A DNA stretch of 64,000 nt. It comes from Capniomyces stellatus (taxonomy: Eukaryota; Kickxellomycota; Harpellomycetes; Harpellales; Legeriomycetaceae). The stretch covers positions 531,856-595,855 of the forward strand of contig LUVW01000011.1 in assembly GCA_001661515.1 (NCBI GenBank), in the 5' to 3' direction. The translations under genes were made by a program, and so were the position numbers. A model generated the notes under the pieces. It made no database searches, was not told where the DNA came from, and saw only the letters and a list, made by a program, of their open reading frames with translations. Below, in pieces: positions 34,701-46,736 of the stretch. Numbering within the stretch: the first letter of the stretch is position 1; the number at the start of each line of letters is the position of its first letter.

Positions 34701-35112
34701 GTTCAAACGCTTTGAGATCACATCTGGCTGATCCTGGTTGTTCTGCCTCTGTTCTGGCTTTGGTCTTGGCTCAGCCAAACAGACCCGATATCGATAATTT
34801 GCCTAATTTTACCAAGCCTAACTGGTCCGACCTGGCTAAATTCTGCCCCAATTTACCACCCACCAACACTCGATCCGACAATAAACCCGACAATAAATCC
34901 GACAATAAATCCGACAATGAATCACGAAATCAGTTATTGGTCAACATCACCAAACTCAACGCTTCAAAAGTCATCAATTCGGTGGTTACTCAAACCACTA
35001 AAAACAACACTATTTCATCATCAGTGTTTAATTGCTGCTACTACTCGACCATCACATCAATCAAACTAATGATGGTTGAAATAAGATTTTTGATTTCAAA
35101 CATCCGCAACGA

Positions 35113-35146
<34 letters not shown>

Positions 35147-38100
35147 AGTAGTGGTAGTGGTGGTGGTGGTGGTGGTGGTGGTGGTGGTGTTGGACTGATT
35201 CAAAAGTACGTTTTGCCTAAAACACTGGTCGAATTGTCATGTTCGTTTGCCCAATCAATTCCCCTTGTTTTGTCTGCTCCAGGTGTTGGTCCCGAAATAT
35301 ATAGTGTCGTTGTACAGTTTGTTTCCATGGTTGGATCGTGTTCATTGCTGTACGGAAACAGTCTGATCACCGATTCAATAGCCACAATTGTAGACATTAG
35401 CCACGCCAACGGCCAGTCCGCCAGCCTACTGACTGCGGTTTGCGAACTAGTTGCAAACAAGAACATTGACAGTGTGGGTAAAGTGTTTGTGGTTGACAAC
35501 ATTGCATCGCGTGTTTTGCTGGGTTTGGCTGGTAGCAGCGTAAATGTGCTTGACCAGAAAAAACTACTTGCAATATTCCACCAACGTGTTTGGCAACTTC
35601 TTGTACTTCCCGGAATCGAAGCCAAAACTAACCTAACCGACCAAGTCCGCATCAGTCTGCTCCAGCTAACGTACCAACTGATCAAGAGCGCTCCCGCATT
35701 GGTTGGTGATATGCGCAAGGACATCATCAAGTTTGGCTGGGCGTTTATCCGCTGCGAAGATGCCCTAGTCAAACACGCTGCCTATGTTGTCGTGTCTGCC
35801 TTTGTGTCAAGCTTCAACACTCCTCCCAAAATCGTTTTACAAGTCTACGTCAGTCTTCTAAGGTCTAATCAGTTTGAATCTCGACACTTGGTCCAGCAAG
35901 CTCTAGACTGCATAGCCCCAGTACTGGTTGAAAGATTGTCCCAGCCATCGAATTTTGCCACTAGTGCTGCCACTAGCACTGCTACAACACCAACTAGTAC
36001 AGCGTTTGGCACTCCTTCTGGTACATCCACTGGTACATCTTCTGGTACGTCTTCTGGTACAGACGGTACAAGTCTGCTGTGGGTCAGATGGACACGGCAC
36101 ATTTTGGTTGAACAGAGTTTTGTTACCAACCACACCATGCACATTTTCCAGCTTATCACGCGCCACCCCTCGCTATTTTACCCACACAAACTGCAGTTTA
36201 TTCCTAGTCTTACCTCAGTGCTGCCAAGGCTGTTTTTGTCACAAAGTGCCAACTCTGAATCCCGAGTTTTGGCTCTTGAAATTCTCGAACTGTTGCTTGA
36301 TTGGCACAACAGAAGCGTGGTTGAAGAAAGTACACTTGTACCATTAGGTGGATCAGTGGTTGTGATTTCCGAGTCGAAACGAGAGTCGATTGTTGGGTTG
36401 TTAATGCGGCTGCTTTGTGTTGCACATGACTTTGTTCTCAAGTCGGGGTTGGCTGAACGTACACAGTTGTTGCTCGAACAGTTCCTAGACACTAAAAAGT
36501 GGAACAGCTTGCATTTGCGATTGACGTTTTTTGAACGTGCGATGCAGCAGTTGGAATCTGTCGATAATAACGGTGCTTCTGTGCTGCATTTGTTGAAAAC
36601 CCTTCTTGTTGTCACCAAGCAAATGGAACCTGTATGGTTTGAAGAGTACTTTTCATCGCTTAGTGGAATGTTTATGCGATACTTGTTACAGTTCAATCCT
36701 AAACTTGACTCGGTTCTCTCTACATTAGCCAATCAACTGTACCTCAGTGCGATTACCACAATTGCCAAAAACAAAAACAAAAACAAAAACAAAAACAAAA
36801 ACAATAATAATAATAATAACAATAATAATAATAATGGTTCTGATCTTGATGATGAAAACGCTCCACAGTTGCTGTTTATCTCTGAAATCAACACCATAAT
36901 CTGCGATTCTTTGGTGGTGCCTAGCAAGACCAAAACCACTTTAGTTCTTTTGAACTCGATTGGTGCTGTTATGGCTGACCAGTTGCAACCAATCATTCCT
37001 ATTTTAGTCAAATTACTTGCCAAACACATCAAAGACCACGTTTCACGACAAAACCAGAACAAGAATCAGAATCAGAATCAGAATCAGAATCAGAATCAGA
37101 ATCAGAATCAGAATCAGAATCAGAATCAGAATCAGAATCAGTCTAGAACAATTGCTAGTGCAGACGTCGATAGATGCAACAGTTCAGACGAGTTTACTTG
37201 GGATTTGGCGGTTTTACTTGAGCCAGGAGATGGAAATATCAGCATTCTTGCACTGATTTACTTGCTAAAAACACAATACGAGCATTTAGGCGACCAGAGA
37301 CGAAGTTTCATCAACAATCTGATCAACCTCAACGAACGTACAGGAGATGTAGGCATCAAACTGGGAATGTTGGTACTGATAAAAGAGTGGTTGTTTGGAA
37401 ACAGGGAGTTTTCACCTTCAATCAAGGACAAGGCATCGTTAATGGTGTCAATGATGAGTTTTGAAATCAACAACTCAACTTCAACATCACAACGACCACC
37501 ACTGTCTGATTTAACCACCAAATTGTACCTAAAATTGGTTGCACGGATCTACAGCACTGTACAGTTTGAGCGGACTGACTTGACAATGAGGCTTGAACAG
37601 GCGTTTTTGATTGGTACAATGCATAATGACACGGAAATCAGTTCAACATTTATTGCTATTTTCAACAAACACTTGCCCAACTGTTTGGTGTTCCGGCTCA
37701 ACTACCTGCTCGACACGCAGAACTGGGCCAGCGTGTGTGACAAGTACTGGCTCAAACTGGTGCTAAACCTGCTGCTAACGTCGTCAATGACGACTTCAAT
37801 GACGACTTCAATGACGACTTCAATGACGACTTCAACGTTGTCTTATAGTGTTGCCAAGACAAATTCCAGTAAGCGAATCAGACTCACTAGTACGACCCAG
37901 GCTAGCCCGGCGAGCTGGACGGCGTACTTGGCAGAGCTGGTGATGTTGGATGCAGAGTTTGCGCATGTAGTGTGGATAGAATTTTTCCCAATAGTGTACA
38001 ACCAATTGACAGCAGCACAGCAGCACGACGTGACACAATCGTTGATAAAACTGTTTGCTAAACCGTTCCTCAAAACGCAGGCGGCAAAGCGGCCAAACGT

Positions 38101-41100
38101 TGTGCAGACGCTGGTAGAGTCGCTGAGCCACTGCAAGCCTGCAATCAAGTTGCCGCCACAGCAGTTGAGGTACCTGGGAGAAACGTTCAACTGCTGGTAC
38201 ACTTGTATTTACTTGTTAGAAAACAATGTGCTTTATGGACTGCAAAACGAGCACGAGTTGTTTGAACAGGCGATGGGAGTTGAACTCGGGTCGTTTGAGG
38301 CATTGTCCAACTTGTACCACAGCCTGGATGAAACTTGTGAGTACTATGGCTTGTGGAACCGGCATTGTCAGTACCCTGAAACTTACTCTGCACTTTCGTT
38401 CAGACTATCTGAAAACTGGGTCAGTGAACAGTTGATGGTTGAAAAGGCCCAGGCTAAGGCTCGAACTGGTGCTCTGCCCTTCAGCGAACTCGAGTATAAC
38501 CTTTGGGAAAATGAATGGCTCGAGTCATGTAAACGACTTCAGAATTGGGATTTGCTAATTGATCTTGCCAACAACGAAACTCAGCCTGAACTTGAACTTG
38601 ACGGTGCGTTCCGGTTCTACAACCTCAATACTGATAAGGCCAAAATCCTTCAGCTTATTGACAATTGTTCCCAGTCATTCCAGCAATCCTTCCGCGCAAA
38701 GTTCATCAAGGCCCACATTGCTCTCCTCGACAACAACATTTCCAATTCAAACTCAACCGATTCACAATTGCTGCTCCAATCTTCCGATTCCAGCTTCAAT
38801 TCTCTAATTGAAATGGCTCTCACCGCATCCCTCAACTCTTGGCACCTTTTGCCCTCCCTGCCCACCCAGAAACACCTCGATCTGCTCCACAACTTCCAAC
38901 TGCTTGTCGAACTCAACGAAGCCAAATCCGTGTACGCTTCCCTAGCCACCACCAACGCCTCCACCCTCACAAATCTCGAAGCTAAATCTTCTGACCTCAA
39001 ATCTATCATCCACACTTGGCGTGAACGTCTGCCCTGCACTACCGACCCTATCAACATCTGGTCTGATCTGGTTGCTTGGCGCCAGCAAGTCTTTAAAGCC
39101 ATAAACGACGTGTACATGCCTCTTGTTCCTCTCCTCCAATCAACCACCTCCATCAACTCTTCAACAACCACAGCAGCAACTGCAACAACTGCTGCAACTA
39201 CTACTGCAAATTCTGGTTCAAATTCAACTACAACCACCACAAACACCACTTCATATGCCTACAGAGGCTACCACGAAATGGCCTGGATCATCAACCGCTT
39301 TGCCTACGTAGCCCGTAAACACAAACTCATTGACGTATCAATCAACCTACTCAACAAAATCTACACTCTACCCAACATCGAAATCCAGGAAGCTTTCCTC
39401 AAACTCAGAGGCCAGGCCAAGTGCTACATCACTCGTCAATCCGACTTGCAAACCGGTCTTGATGCTATTGGAAACACTAACCTCATGTACTTTTCCGCCA
39501 ATCAACGTGCTGAGTTCTTTATGCTCAAGGGTGAATTCCTCGCTAAACAACACCTGCTTGACGATGCTAACTATGCTTTTGCTGCTGGTATCCAAGTCGA
39601 CTTGAATGCTGGTCCTGCCTGGGCTGCATGGGGAAAATTCAATGACCAACGTTTCCAGCTCTGCCTCTCCAACTCCAACTCCAACTCCAACTCCAACTCC
39701 AACTCCAACTCCAACTCCAACTCCAACTCCAACTCTAATTCAACTTCCAATTCTTCAACTTCTAATTCTTCAACTTCTAATTCTACTACCGTCAGTTACG
39801 CAGTAAACGCTATTTCCTGCTACCTCCAAGCATCCGGCCTCATCAAACACCCTAAAACCCGCCGCTATCTCGCAAGAATCCTATTTCTCTTGTCACGTGA
39901 CTATCCGTCCTTCAACTACCCCATTGCTACCGCATTTGACTCGTACAAAGGCGATGTGCCTGTTTGGTACTGGGTCTTTTACGTCCCCCAGCTCCTGCTC
40001 GCCCTCAATTGCCCCCACGCCGTCCAGGTCCGATCATTGCTCCTCAGAATCGCCAAACAGTACCCTCAGTCCCTCCACTATGCCCTTGGAACTGCCAGAG
40101 ACGATGTCACCAACATTCTCCAATCCAACAACCCTAAACCCACAAATCCACCCCCAAATCCACCAACAACCAATCAAAATCAAAATCAAAATCAAAATCA
40201 AAATCAAAATCAAAATCTAAACCTAAACCTAAACCTAAACCTAAACCTAAACCCTCCCTCAGTCTCAACCACCACTCAACCTGAGTCTGTGGCTGAATCT
40301 AACATAGAAACTGAAACTGAAACTGAATCCAAGATGGAGGTTGAAACTAATTTAGAATCTGAAACTAAAGAGACTAAACTAGAATTAAACACAGAGTCTG
40401 AAATTAAAGTTGACGTCAAAGAAACAGATTCAGTTCCAACCAACGACAACAGCAATACTGAAAACAGAAGCAATACAGACAACATCAATACAGACAACAA
40501 CAGTAATGCTGGGGTTATTCCTCAGAGCTTTGTTAGTATGGGCAACTACATTGACGAGTTGCTATCCAAGTTAAAGACTGCGCATCCGTTGTTGGCATTG
40601 TCGGTAGAGACGATGATTGACCAGATTAAGCAGAGGTTGAAGCCAACACTGGAAGAGTACACGTACAGGATTCTGTCGATGTTGATCTCGAGTGCAGCAC
40701 AAATTTCGTTTGGACGGCTGGTAGAGTGTAGCAGCGAAACAAGGATTCCAGATTCGTTACTGCAGAACATCGCGTTTGTAGTTGGTAGATCGCCAAGTGG
40801 GAGAGTCAGAACATTGCTAGACCATTACTTTAGCAACGTGACAAACCTGAGCCTTGACGCGTTTATTGGGCGGCTCAGCAGCTGTCGCAACGTCGTGGTC
40901 CGCATCATCAATTGCAGACGCGACTACCTGCTGCTGACCATGTACAGCCCGTACTTGGTTGAGTTTGAGCATCAGAAGTTTGAAGATGTCCACATTCCTG
41001 GTCAGTACCTCAAACTGTCCGAAAGCAACGAAGACTTCCAGTCAATTGAACGTTTTCTGCCCACTATCAGCCTAAACCAAACCGTCAACTCTATTGCGCG

Positions 41101-42499
41101 CTCTATCAAAATCTGTGCCAAAGACGGTAAAGTCCTACATTTTACCCTCTCCCACTCATCTAACCCCAACTCCAGGCGCGAGGAACAGCTGGTTCAGCTC
41201 CTCAGGGTCCTTGACCACTCCCTCGCCACCGCCCGGTCAAACCTGCTCAATAAACGACTCTCATTCACCCTCAACCACGCTGTCAGCATCACCAGCCACG
41301 TCCAGCTCACTCAGTCCACCGCCAACTGTCACTCTCTCTTTGATCCAATTGCTAATCACCCTTCCTCCTCCAACACAATCGACTTTCTCTCTGCCCTCAC
41401 CTTTGCCAAACGCTCCCACGCCGCCCTTCTCCAGTCCATGGCTGCCCAGTCCCTCCAATCCCCCCAGTCAGCCCCAGTCAACCACAACGACCTTACTCTC
41501 GCCCTGTTCCACCAGCTCTCTAACTCCTTTATGCCCAAATCCTCACTCCTCAACTACATTTTCAAGTCTTCACCTTCTGTCATCTCCTTCTGGTCTTACC
41601 GCCAGCAGCTCTCCTACCAGCTCTCCTCCGTCCTCTTCCAGTCCTACTTTCTCTCTCTCTCTGAAACTAACCCAAACAACTTTGTCATCGACCCTATTTC
41701 TGCCAAAGTCTGCCTCGACAATTACCTTCCCATCTACTCTATCCCCAACCTCATCCACTCCAATTCCCCTGTTCCCTTCAGACTCACTCCTAACATCCAG
41801 TGCCTCATCGGCGAAATCGGCCTCGAAGGTATCGTCCCCTACTCCCTCAACAAACTGTCCACCGACCTCATTGACACTGATCATCTCCTCATCGACTACC
41901 TCCAACCCTTTTTGCACAACGAACTCCTCCTCAACTCCTACTCTAACCCCAACGCGTCCCTATCAGACCACCAACTCTTTACCCTCCTCTCCAACTTTGC
42001 CAACCCTAACTATTCCAATTCCAATTCCAATTCCAATTCCAATTCAAATCCTAATTCCAACTTTTCCAACTTTTCTAACCCCAATCCCCAATTCCTCAAT
42101 CTCTCCAACTCCATCAGCCCCGCTATCGTTGACAGAAACGTCCATTTGGTCCTACTCAAAGTCTGTCAGCTCTCCTCTTCACCAAACAACTCCGATTTTG
42201 CAAATCTATCCTCCTTTGATTCCTCTTCTGCCGATCCCCCTTCATCATCCGTTCCCATCCCCATCCCCTCTAGTATCTCTTCAACTTCAAACCTCAACTC
42301 TAATCCCCAATCCCCAAACCACCTCAACTCCACCTCCACCCCTACATCCAACCCCAACTCCAATTCCTCTGCTTTTAACTCTGACAATTCCCCTTCAATC
42401 GACAGGTTCCCAACCGCTCCTGCCCTTGACCTTATCAATCAAGCTACTCTTCCCGAAAATCTCGCCAAGATGCCTTATCCTTGGATGCCTTGGTACTAG
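28787..42499 (+). CDS. TRA1: TRA1, PIKK-family scaffold of SAGA and NuA4
   Basis: Three exons, 28787..28850, 29022..29179 and 29357..42499, encode 4454 residues. The first exons give the Tra1 N-terminus (FATRLSDQNIDVELKCTIAQ ... QQDSVRFTSVLWPVL), continuing into RLRHTILEIIQRI. HEAT repeats fill the first two thirds, then the FAT domain (about residues 3050-3700). A pseudokinase region from about 3860 shows IPGQYLKL...SIERFLP and FRLTPNIQ, and a FATC tail ends LPENLAKMPYPWMPWY. Tra1 contacts transcription activators in the SAGA and NuA4 acetyltransferase complexes and lacks kinase residues. The protein is about 700 residues longer than yeast Tra1 (3744) because of low-complexity inserts: Gly/Met near 29645-29720, Asn/Ser near 31937-32165, Asn/Gln near 37055-37140, Ser/Asn near 39664-39790 and 42010-42060, and a final Ser/Asn/Pro insert between pseudokinase and FATC. 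Confidence 0.96.
29645..29718 (+). repeat. GGRATGGG(T/A)ATG hexamer array inside TRA1
   Basis: Repeats of GGTATG/GGAATG encode alternating Gly-Met in the N-terminal HEAT region of TRA1. Confidence 0.85.
31937..32165 (+). repeat. (TCAAAY)n coding array inside TRA1
   Basis: Two blocks of TCAAAT/TCAAAC hexamers encoding Ser-Asn dipeptides, separated by a diverged Ser/Leu/Asp/Asn stretch. They interrupt a HEAT repeat between GFVKPD and GTHARAKTAV. Confidence 0.9.
37055..37142 (+). repeat. (CAGAAT)n coding array inside TRA1
   Basis: About 14 near-perfect CAGAAT units encode alternating Asn-Gln between two HEAT-type helices. Confidence 0.9.
39662..39790 (+). repeat. (TCCAAC)n coding array inside TRA1
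   Basis: Perfect TCCAAC hexamers to about 39735, then degenerate TCT/TCA-AAT units, encoding Ser-Asn within the FAT domain. Confidence 0.9.
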
Positions 42500-43266
42500 C
42501 TTAATACTAAACTTTTAATTTTTAATTTTTCACTTAACTATTTAACTATTTAACTTTTTAACTTTTAACTATTTAACTTTTAACTATTTAACTTTTAACT
42601 ATTTAACTATCTACTATATACTATCTACTATCTACTATCCATTCAATCCTTCCATTCTTTTTCACTCCAGCTAATCACTTCAATTCGGCCAAATGACTTT
42701 TCTTTTCAACTTTTACTTTCCAGCCTCCTTTAACAAGTACATTGAAATATTTTGATCTATTTTGTGCCATTTAATCTCTTTTACTCCCCCCTCTCCACCG
42801 ATCTTTTCTGATTATTCCGATCTAATTAATACCATCTCCAATTTACTATTTATTTGCATCTTATTTGCTATTATCGTTATTCCCACTCAGTATTGCCGCA
42901 AATTACTACACAGTTCGAAACATTGGTTTTGTTCAACTCGACTATATTTGCTCTTTATTCAATTTTTTGGCTGCTTTAATAGAAATTGCGTCATTGCTGG
43001 TTCAAATTAGTAATATTTTTTTTCTTAACGTTTACAATTATTTTTACTTAAATTAAAGTAAAAAATCACCAACATCTACTTAAATCCTGTTTTTTTGTGG
43101 ATTTTTGTTAACCGTTTTCCTGGTTCTTCAAGACAAAATAAATGCATCCAGGTTTATTTTCCCAACTCGGTTTATATAACTATCATTAGTTGACCTGTTT
43201 TGTTACAGTCCAAATGTCATTCTTTCCGTTCTCTATTTACTAATAATTGCATTTCTATGCTACTGA
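42500..43266. repeat. TRA1 3' flank with TAACTATT(T) repeats; possible membrane exon
   Basis: Positions about 42517-42640 are tandem variants of TTTAACTATTTAACT, then CTATCTACTAT. Between 42890 and 43010 one frame reads AANYYTVRNIGFVQLDYICS followed by a hydrophobic LFNFLAALIEIASLLVQIS. This could be an upstream exon of the RING gene, but no ATG or confident donor ties it in. Confidence 0.35.
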
Positions 43267-44429
43267 GCGTTTCACTATAATCCCAATACTCCAATTTTTC
43301 TTTACTTGGCTATTGCTTTGCTTTGTTTTGTTGTTTTGATTTATTACTACTATTTTGCTAAACAACCCGATTGTAAGCTACAAGACATACTGCTTTTGGA
43401 CCATATCTTAGCATCGAAACCAATAAAGCTTCAAAACAACACTTGTTTAAAAGAACTCAAACAAACCAACCACATTAACAACAAACACCATCCAAACCAA
43501 ACTGTAAACACAATAGCAAATGGCTTATCCGGCCCAATCAACCCCTTCGATAATACTCATTTAGTCAAACAAGCAAAGTATCCCCCACAAACCAGAAACT
43601 CTGACTTAAAATCAGTATCAACACTCAACACTCAGTACATCACACACACAACGCCGGCTCCAAACAACCAAAACCAAAACGGCTACTACCCAAATCACAC
43701 ACTAGTCACCAATCAACAAAAATACACCCTCGGCGTATCCACCAACAATGAACCTGACCCAATACAAATATTTGGGATAACTTTCACTGTAATTGTATGT
43801 ATCCTGCTCACTTTTCTTGCATACACAAAGTTCAAGCTAAAATCCCACGAATACATTCCTATGACCAACATCACGTCCGCTGACAACAATACCGAAATTG
43901 AAAATGAACCTTACCACTGCAGCGCAACTGGCCAGAGCCTCAATAACAACAACCATCTTGCTCAAAGCGCCCATCTTCATAGCCCAGACACCTCTCTGTC
44001 ACATCATGAACTTTTATTGTTAAAAAACCAGCTACAACAAATACTAAGTCAGGTAGTCCATACAATAGAAATAGGCCCACTACAAGCACCTTTAACCGAA
44101 ACCGGTCAAATCAAACCAAATCAGCCCCACCCGTCACGTTTTTAACAATAAGCAAGATTAACAATATTCCAGCAATTAAATTCAACTTGGAAAAAAAGAA
44201 TAATTTAATGGATCTACCACCAACCCCATACAACTCAACACAGCACGCCAATATTTCCAACCTGGACAACACCGAATCTTGCAAACTATGCAACGAACGC
44301 CTACTCAATCTTGAAATCATAAGAAGAATTCCTTGTTGTCACGCTTTCCATTTGAACTGTTTGGATACCTATTTGCACCATTCTTCCAGAAACTGCCCAA
44401 TCTGTGACATAGACCTATCGTATAATTAA
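43267..44429 (+). pseudogene. Membrane RING-H2 protein, copy A (frameshifted)
   Basis: Open from 43267 without an ATG, so an upstream exon is missing from my model. It begins with a hydrophobic segment (FLYLAIALLCFVVLIYYYYF), followed by a polar Asn/Gln/Thr-rich region and a second TM (IFGITFTVIVCILLTFLAYT). Near 44110 an extra 5 bp relative to copy B shifts the frame, ending at 44145. The RING-H2 domain continues in another frame to 44429. It carries C-x2-C (CKLC), then C-x-H-x2-H-x2-C (CCHAFHLNC) and C-x2-C (CPIC). Intact, it would be a membrane-anchored RING-H2 ubiquitin ligase. The 5-bp difference could be a true null mutation, an allele, or a base-calling error; copy B shows the intact form. 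Confidence 0.7.
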
Positions 44430-44902
44430 CTACTAGCACTTATCGATTTGAGACTATAGAACCACACGCTCTCTAGATTTGCATCCCAATTTTAATATGA
44501 TGGCTCAGTCGTTGAGCACAACTCATTGTAGATATTCCAATTAGGCTTTAATCAACTTCATTAACCGAAAAAATTAACAACATTTAATAACTAAAGCCAT
44601 TGCATAAAACCACAACCAAGTCAATAAACAATACGTGAGTAATTGAATATTTTTAGCAACTAAACAATCAGTTTGTGGGATCCTATATGGCTTAATGCAC
44701 GGCTGACATATATATCATAGGCTTGAACCATTAATCAAAACTTGGAAAACTAAAAGTCAAAGTATGGTCAAATAAATAGCCAAATAATTCTTAAGAACAT
44801 ACAATCCATGATTTAGTTCTGTTCAAATATAAACACCCATGGTTGGTTTAGGATGGGAAAAATAAACAGTTGTGTCGCGTGTTTGAGACGTTGTTTAGAA
44901 AG
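43466..44902 (+). repeat. Direct duplication, unit A (about 1.43 kb)
   Basis: 43466-44902 repeats at 44904-46335. The right end of unit A (TTGTTTAGAAAG) abuts a single N at 44903, immediately followed by the left end of unit B. Outside about 44107-44310 the units differ at only a few bases. Confidence 0.95.
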
Positions 44903-44903
44903 N
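44903..44903. other. Single-N contig join
   Basis: One undetermined base exactly at the boundary of the two repeat units. A lone N is the mark some scaffolding programs leave where neighbouring contigs appear to overlap but were not merged. Confidence 0.85.
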
Positions 44904-46335
44904 CCAACCACATTAACAACAAACACCATCCAAACCAAACTGTAAACACAATAGCAAATGGCTTATCCGGCCCAATCAACCCCTTCGATAATACTCATTT
45001 AGTCAAACAAGCAAAGTATCCCCCACAAACCAGAAACTCTGACTTAAAATCAGTATCAACACTCAACACTCAGTACATCACACACACAACGCCGGCTCCA
45101 AACAACCAAAACCAAAACGGCTACTACCCAAATCACACACTAGTCACCAATCAACAAAAATACACCCTCGGCGTATCCACCAACAATGAACCTGACCCAA
45201 TACAAATATTTGGGATAACTTTCACTGTAATTGTATGTATCCTGCTCACTTTTCTTGCATACACAAAGTTCAAGCTAAAATCCCACGAATACATTCCTAT
45301 GACCAACATCACGTCCGCTGACAACAATACCGAAATTGAAAATGAACCTTACCACTGCAGCGCAACTGGCCAGAGCCTCAATAACAACAACCATCTTGCT
45401 CAAAGCGCCCATCTTCATAGCCCAGACACCTCTCTGTCACATCATGAACTTTTATTGTTAAAAAACCAGCTACAACAAATACTAAGTCAGGTAGTCCACA
45501 CAATAGAAATAGGCCCACTACAAGCACCTTTAACCGAAACCGGTCAAATCAAATCAGCCCCGCCCGTCACGTTTTTAACAATAAGCGAGATTAACAATAT
45601 TCCAACAATTAGATTCGACTCGACCAAAAACGATAATTTAATAGATCTACTACCAACCTCATCCAGCTCCACACAACACGCCAATACTTCCAACCTGGAC
45701 AACACCAAATCTTGCAAACTATGCAACGAACGCCTACTCGATCTTGAAATCATAAGAAGAATTCCTTGTTGTCACGCTTTCCATTTGAACTGTTTGGATA
45801 CCTATTTGCACCATTCTTCCAGAAACTGCCCAATCTGTGACATAGACCTATCGTATAATTAACTACTAGCACTTATCGATTTGAGACTATAGAACCACAC
45901 GCTCTCTAGATTTGCATCCCAATTTTAATATGATGGCTCAGTCGTTGAGCACAACTCATTGTAGATATTCCAATTAGGCTTTAATCAACTTCATTAACCG
46001 AAAAAATTAACAACATTTAATAACTAAAGCCATTGCATAAAACCACAACCAAGTCAATAAACAATACGTGAGTAATTGAATATTTTTAGCAACTAAACAA
46101 TCAGTTTGTGGGATCCTATATGGCTTAATGCACGGCTGACATATATATCATAGGCTTGAACCATTAATCAAAACTTGGAAAACTAAAAGTCAAAGTATGG
46201 TCAAATAAATAGCCAAATAATTCTTAAGAACATACAATCCATGATTTAGTTCTGTTCAAATATAAACACCCATGGTTGGTTTAGGATGGGGAAAATAAAC
46301 AGTTGTGTCGCGTGTTTGAGATGTTGTTTAGAAAG
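44904..46335 (+). repeat. Direct duplication, unit B
   Basis: Second unit, offset 1438 bp from unit A at its left end. It continues into unique sequence after TTTAGAAAG at about 46335. It is 5 bp shorter than A through one indel. Confidence 0.95.
44906..45862 (+). CDS. Membrane RING-H2 protein, copy B (intact body, N-terminus cut by the join)
   Basis: Open in one frame from the join to TAA at 45860. It contains the polar luminal-type region (to about 45195), TM IFGITFTVIVCILLTFLAYT, a cytosolic linker and a C-terminal RING-H2. The zinc ligands are CKLC, CCHAFHLNC and CPIC, i.e. C-x2-C-x14-C-x-H-x2-H-x2-C-x12-C-x2-C. Family knowledge: RING-H2 domains next to a TM recruit E2 enzymes for membrane-protein ubiquitination. 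The first TM seen in copy A is absent because the contig starts inside the gene. The likely real gene is 43267-43465 joined to this body. Confidence 0.75.
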   Translation, partial: NHINNKHHPNQTVNTIANGLSGPINPFDNTHLVKQAKYPPQTRNSDLKSVSTLNTQYITHTTPAPNNQNQNGYYPNHTLVTNQQKYTLGVSTNNEPDPIQIFGITFTVIVCILLTFLAYTKFKLKSHEYIPMTNITSADNNTEIENEPYHCSATGQSLNNNNHLAQSAHLHSPDTSLSHHELLLLKNQLQQILSQVVHTIEIGPLQAPLTETGQIKSAPPVTFLTISEINNIPTIRFDSTKNDNLIDLLPTSSSSTQHANTSNLDNTKSCKLCNERLLDLEIIRRIPCCHAFHLNCLDTYLHHSSRNCPICDIDLSYN

Positions 46336-46736
46336 AGTTGGAGCAATGGCATTTTGATAGTGGTATTAAAACAACAATTTCAAACTGGGCAAGTGAATAT
46401 GGATAAATTAAATAAATCAGTAAAGCAGATAAAGTAAATAAAGTAAATAAAGCAGAAAGCAAATAAAGCAAATAAAGCAGACACAACAGATAAAGTGAAT
46501 AAAGCAGATAAAGCGAATAAAGCAGATAAAGCGAATAAAGCAAATAAAGCAAATAAAGCAGATAAAGCAAATAAAGTGAATAAAGTAAATAGAGAGAATA
46601 AAGTAGATAAACGCCAAGTCAACACCATCAACCAATTATGGATTGAGTGGTCTATACATCTGAATGTCTGTGCAGTTCCAAAATAAAGCGAGAACAATCA
46701 AACTGATTGTGGAAGTGGAAATGGAAGTGGAATCGG
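46336..46736 (+). repeat. AATAAAGCA-type 9-bp minisatellite before the gap
   Basis: From about 46405 to 46600 the DNA is built of 9-bp units (AATAAAGCA, GATAAAGCG, AATAAAGTA). The last bases before the gap are GGAAGTGGAAATGGAAGTGG, itself a GGAARTG hexamer array, so the gap probably lies in a microsatellite. Confidence 0.8.

Noticed and set aside
41094..42518. 474-codon alternative frame within TRA1
   Set aside because: Ser/Thr/Pro-rich shadow of pyrimidine-rich TRA1 coding sequence; the main frame carries the conserved FATC end.
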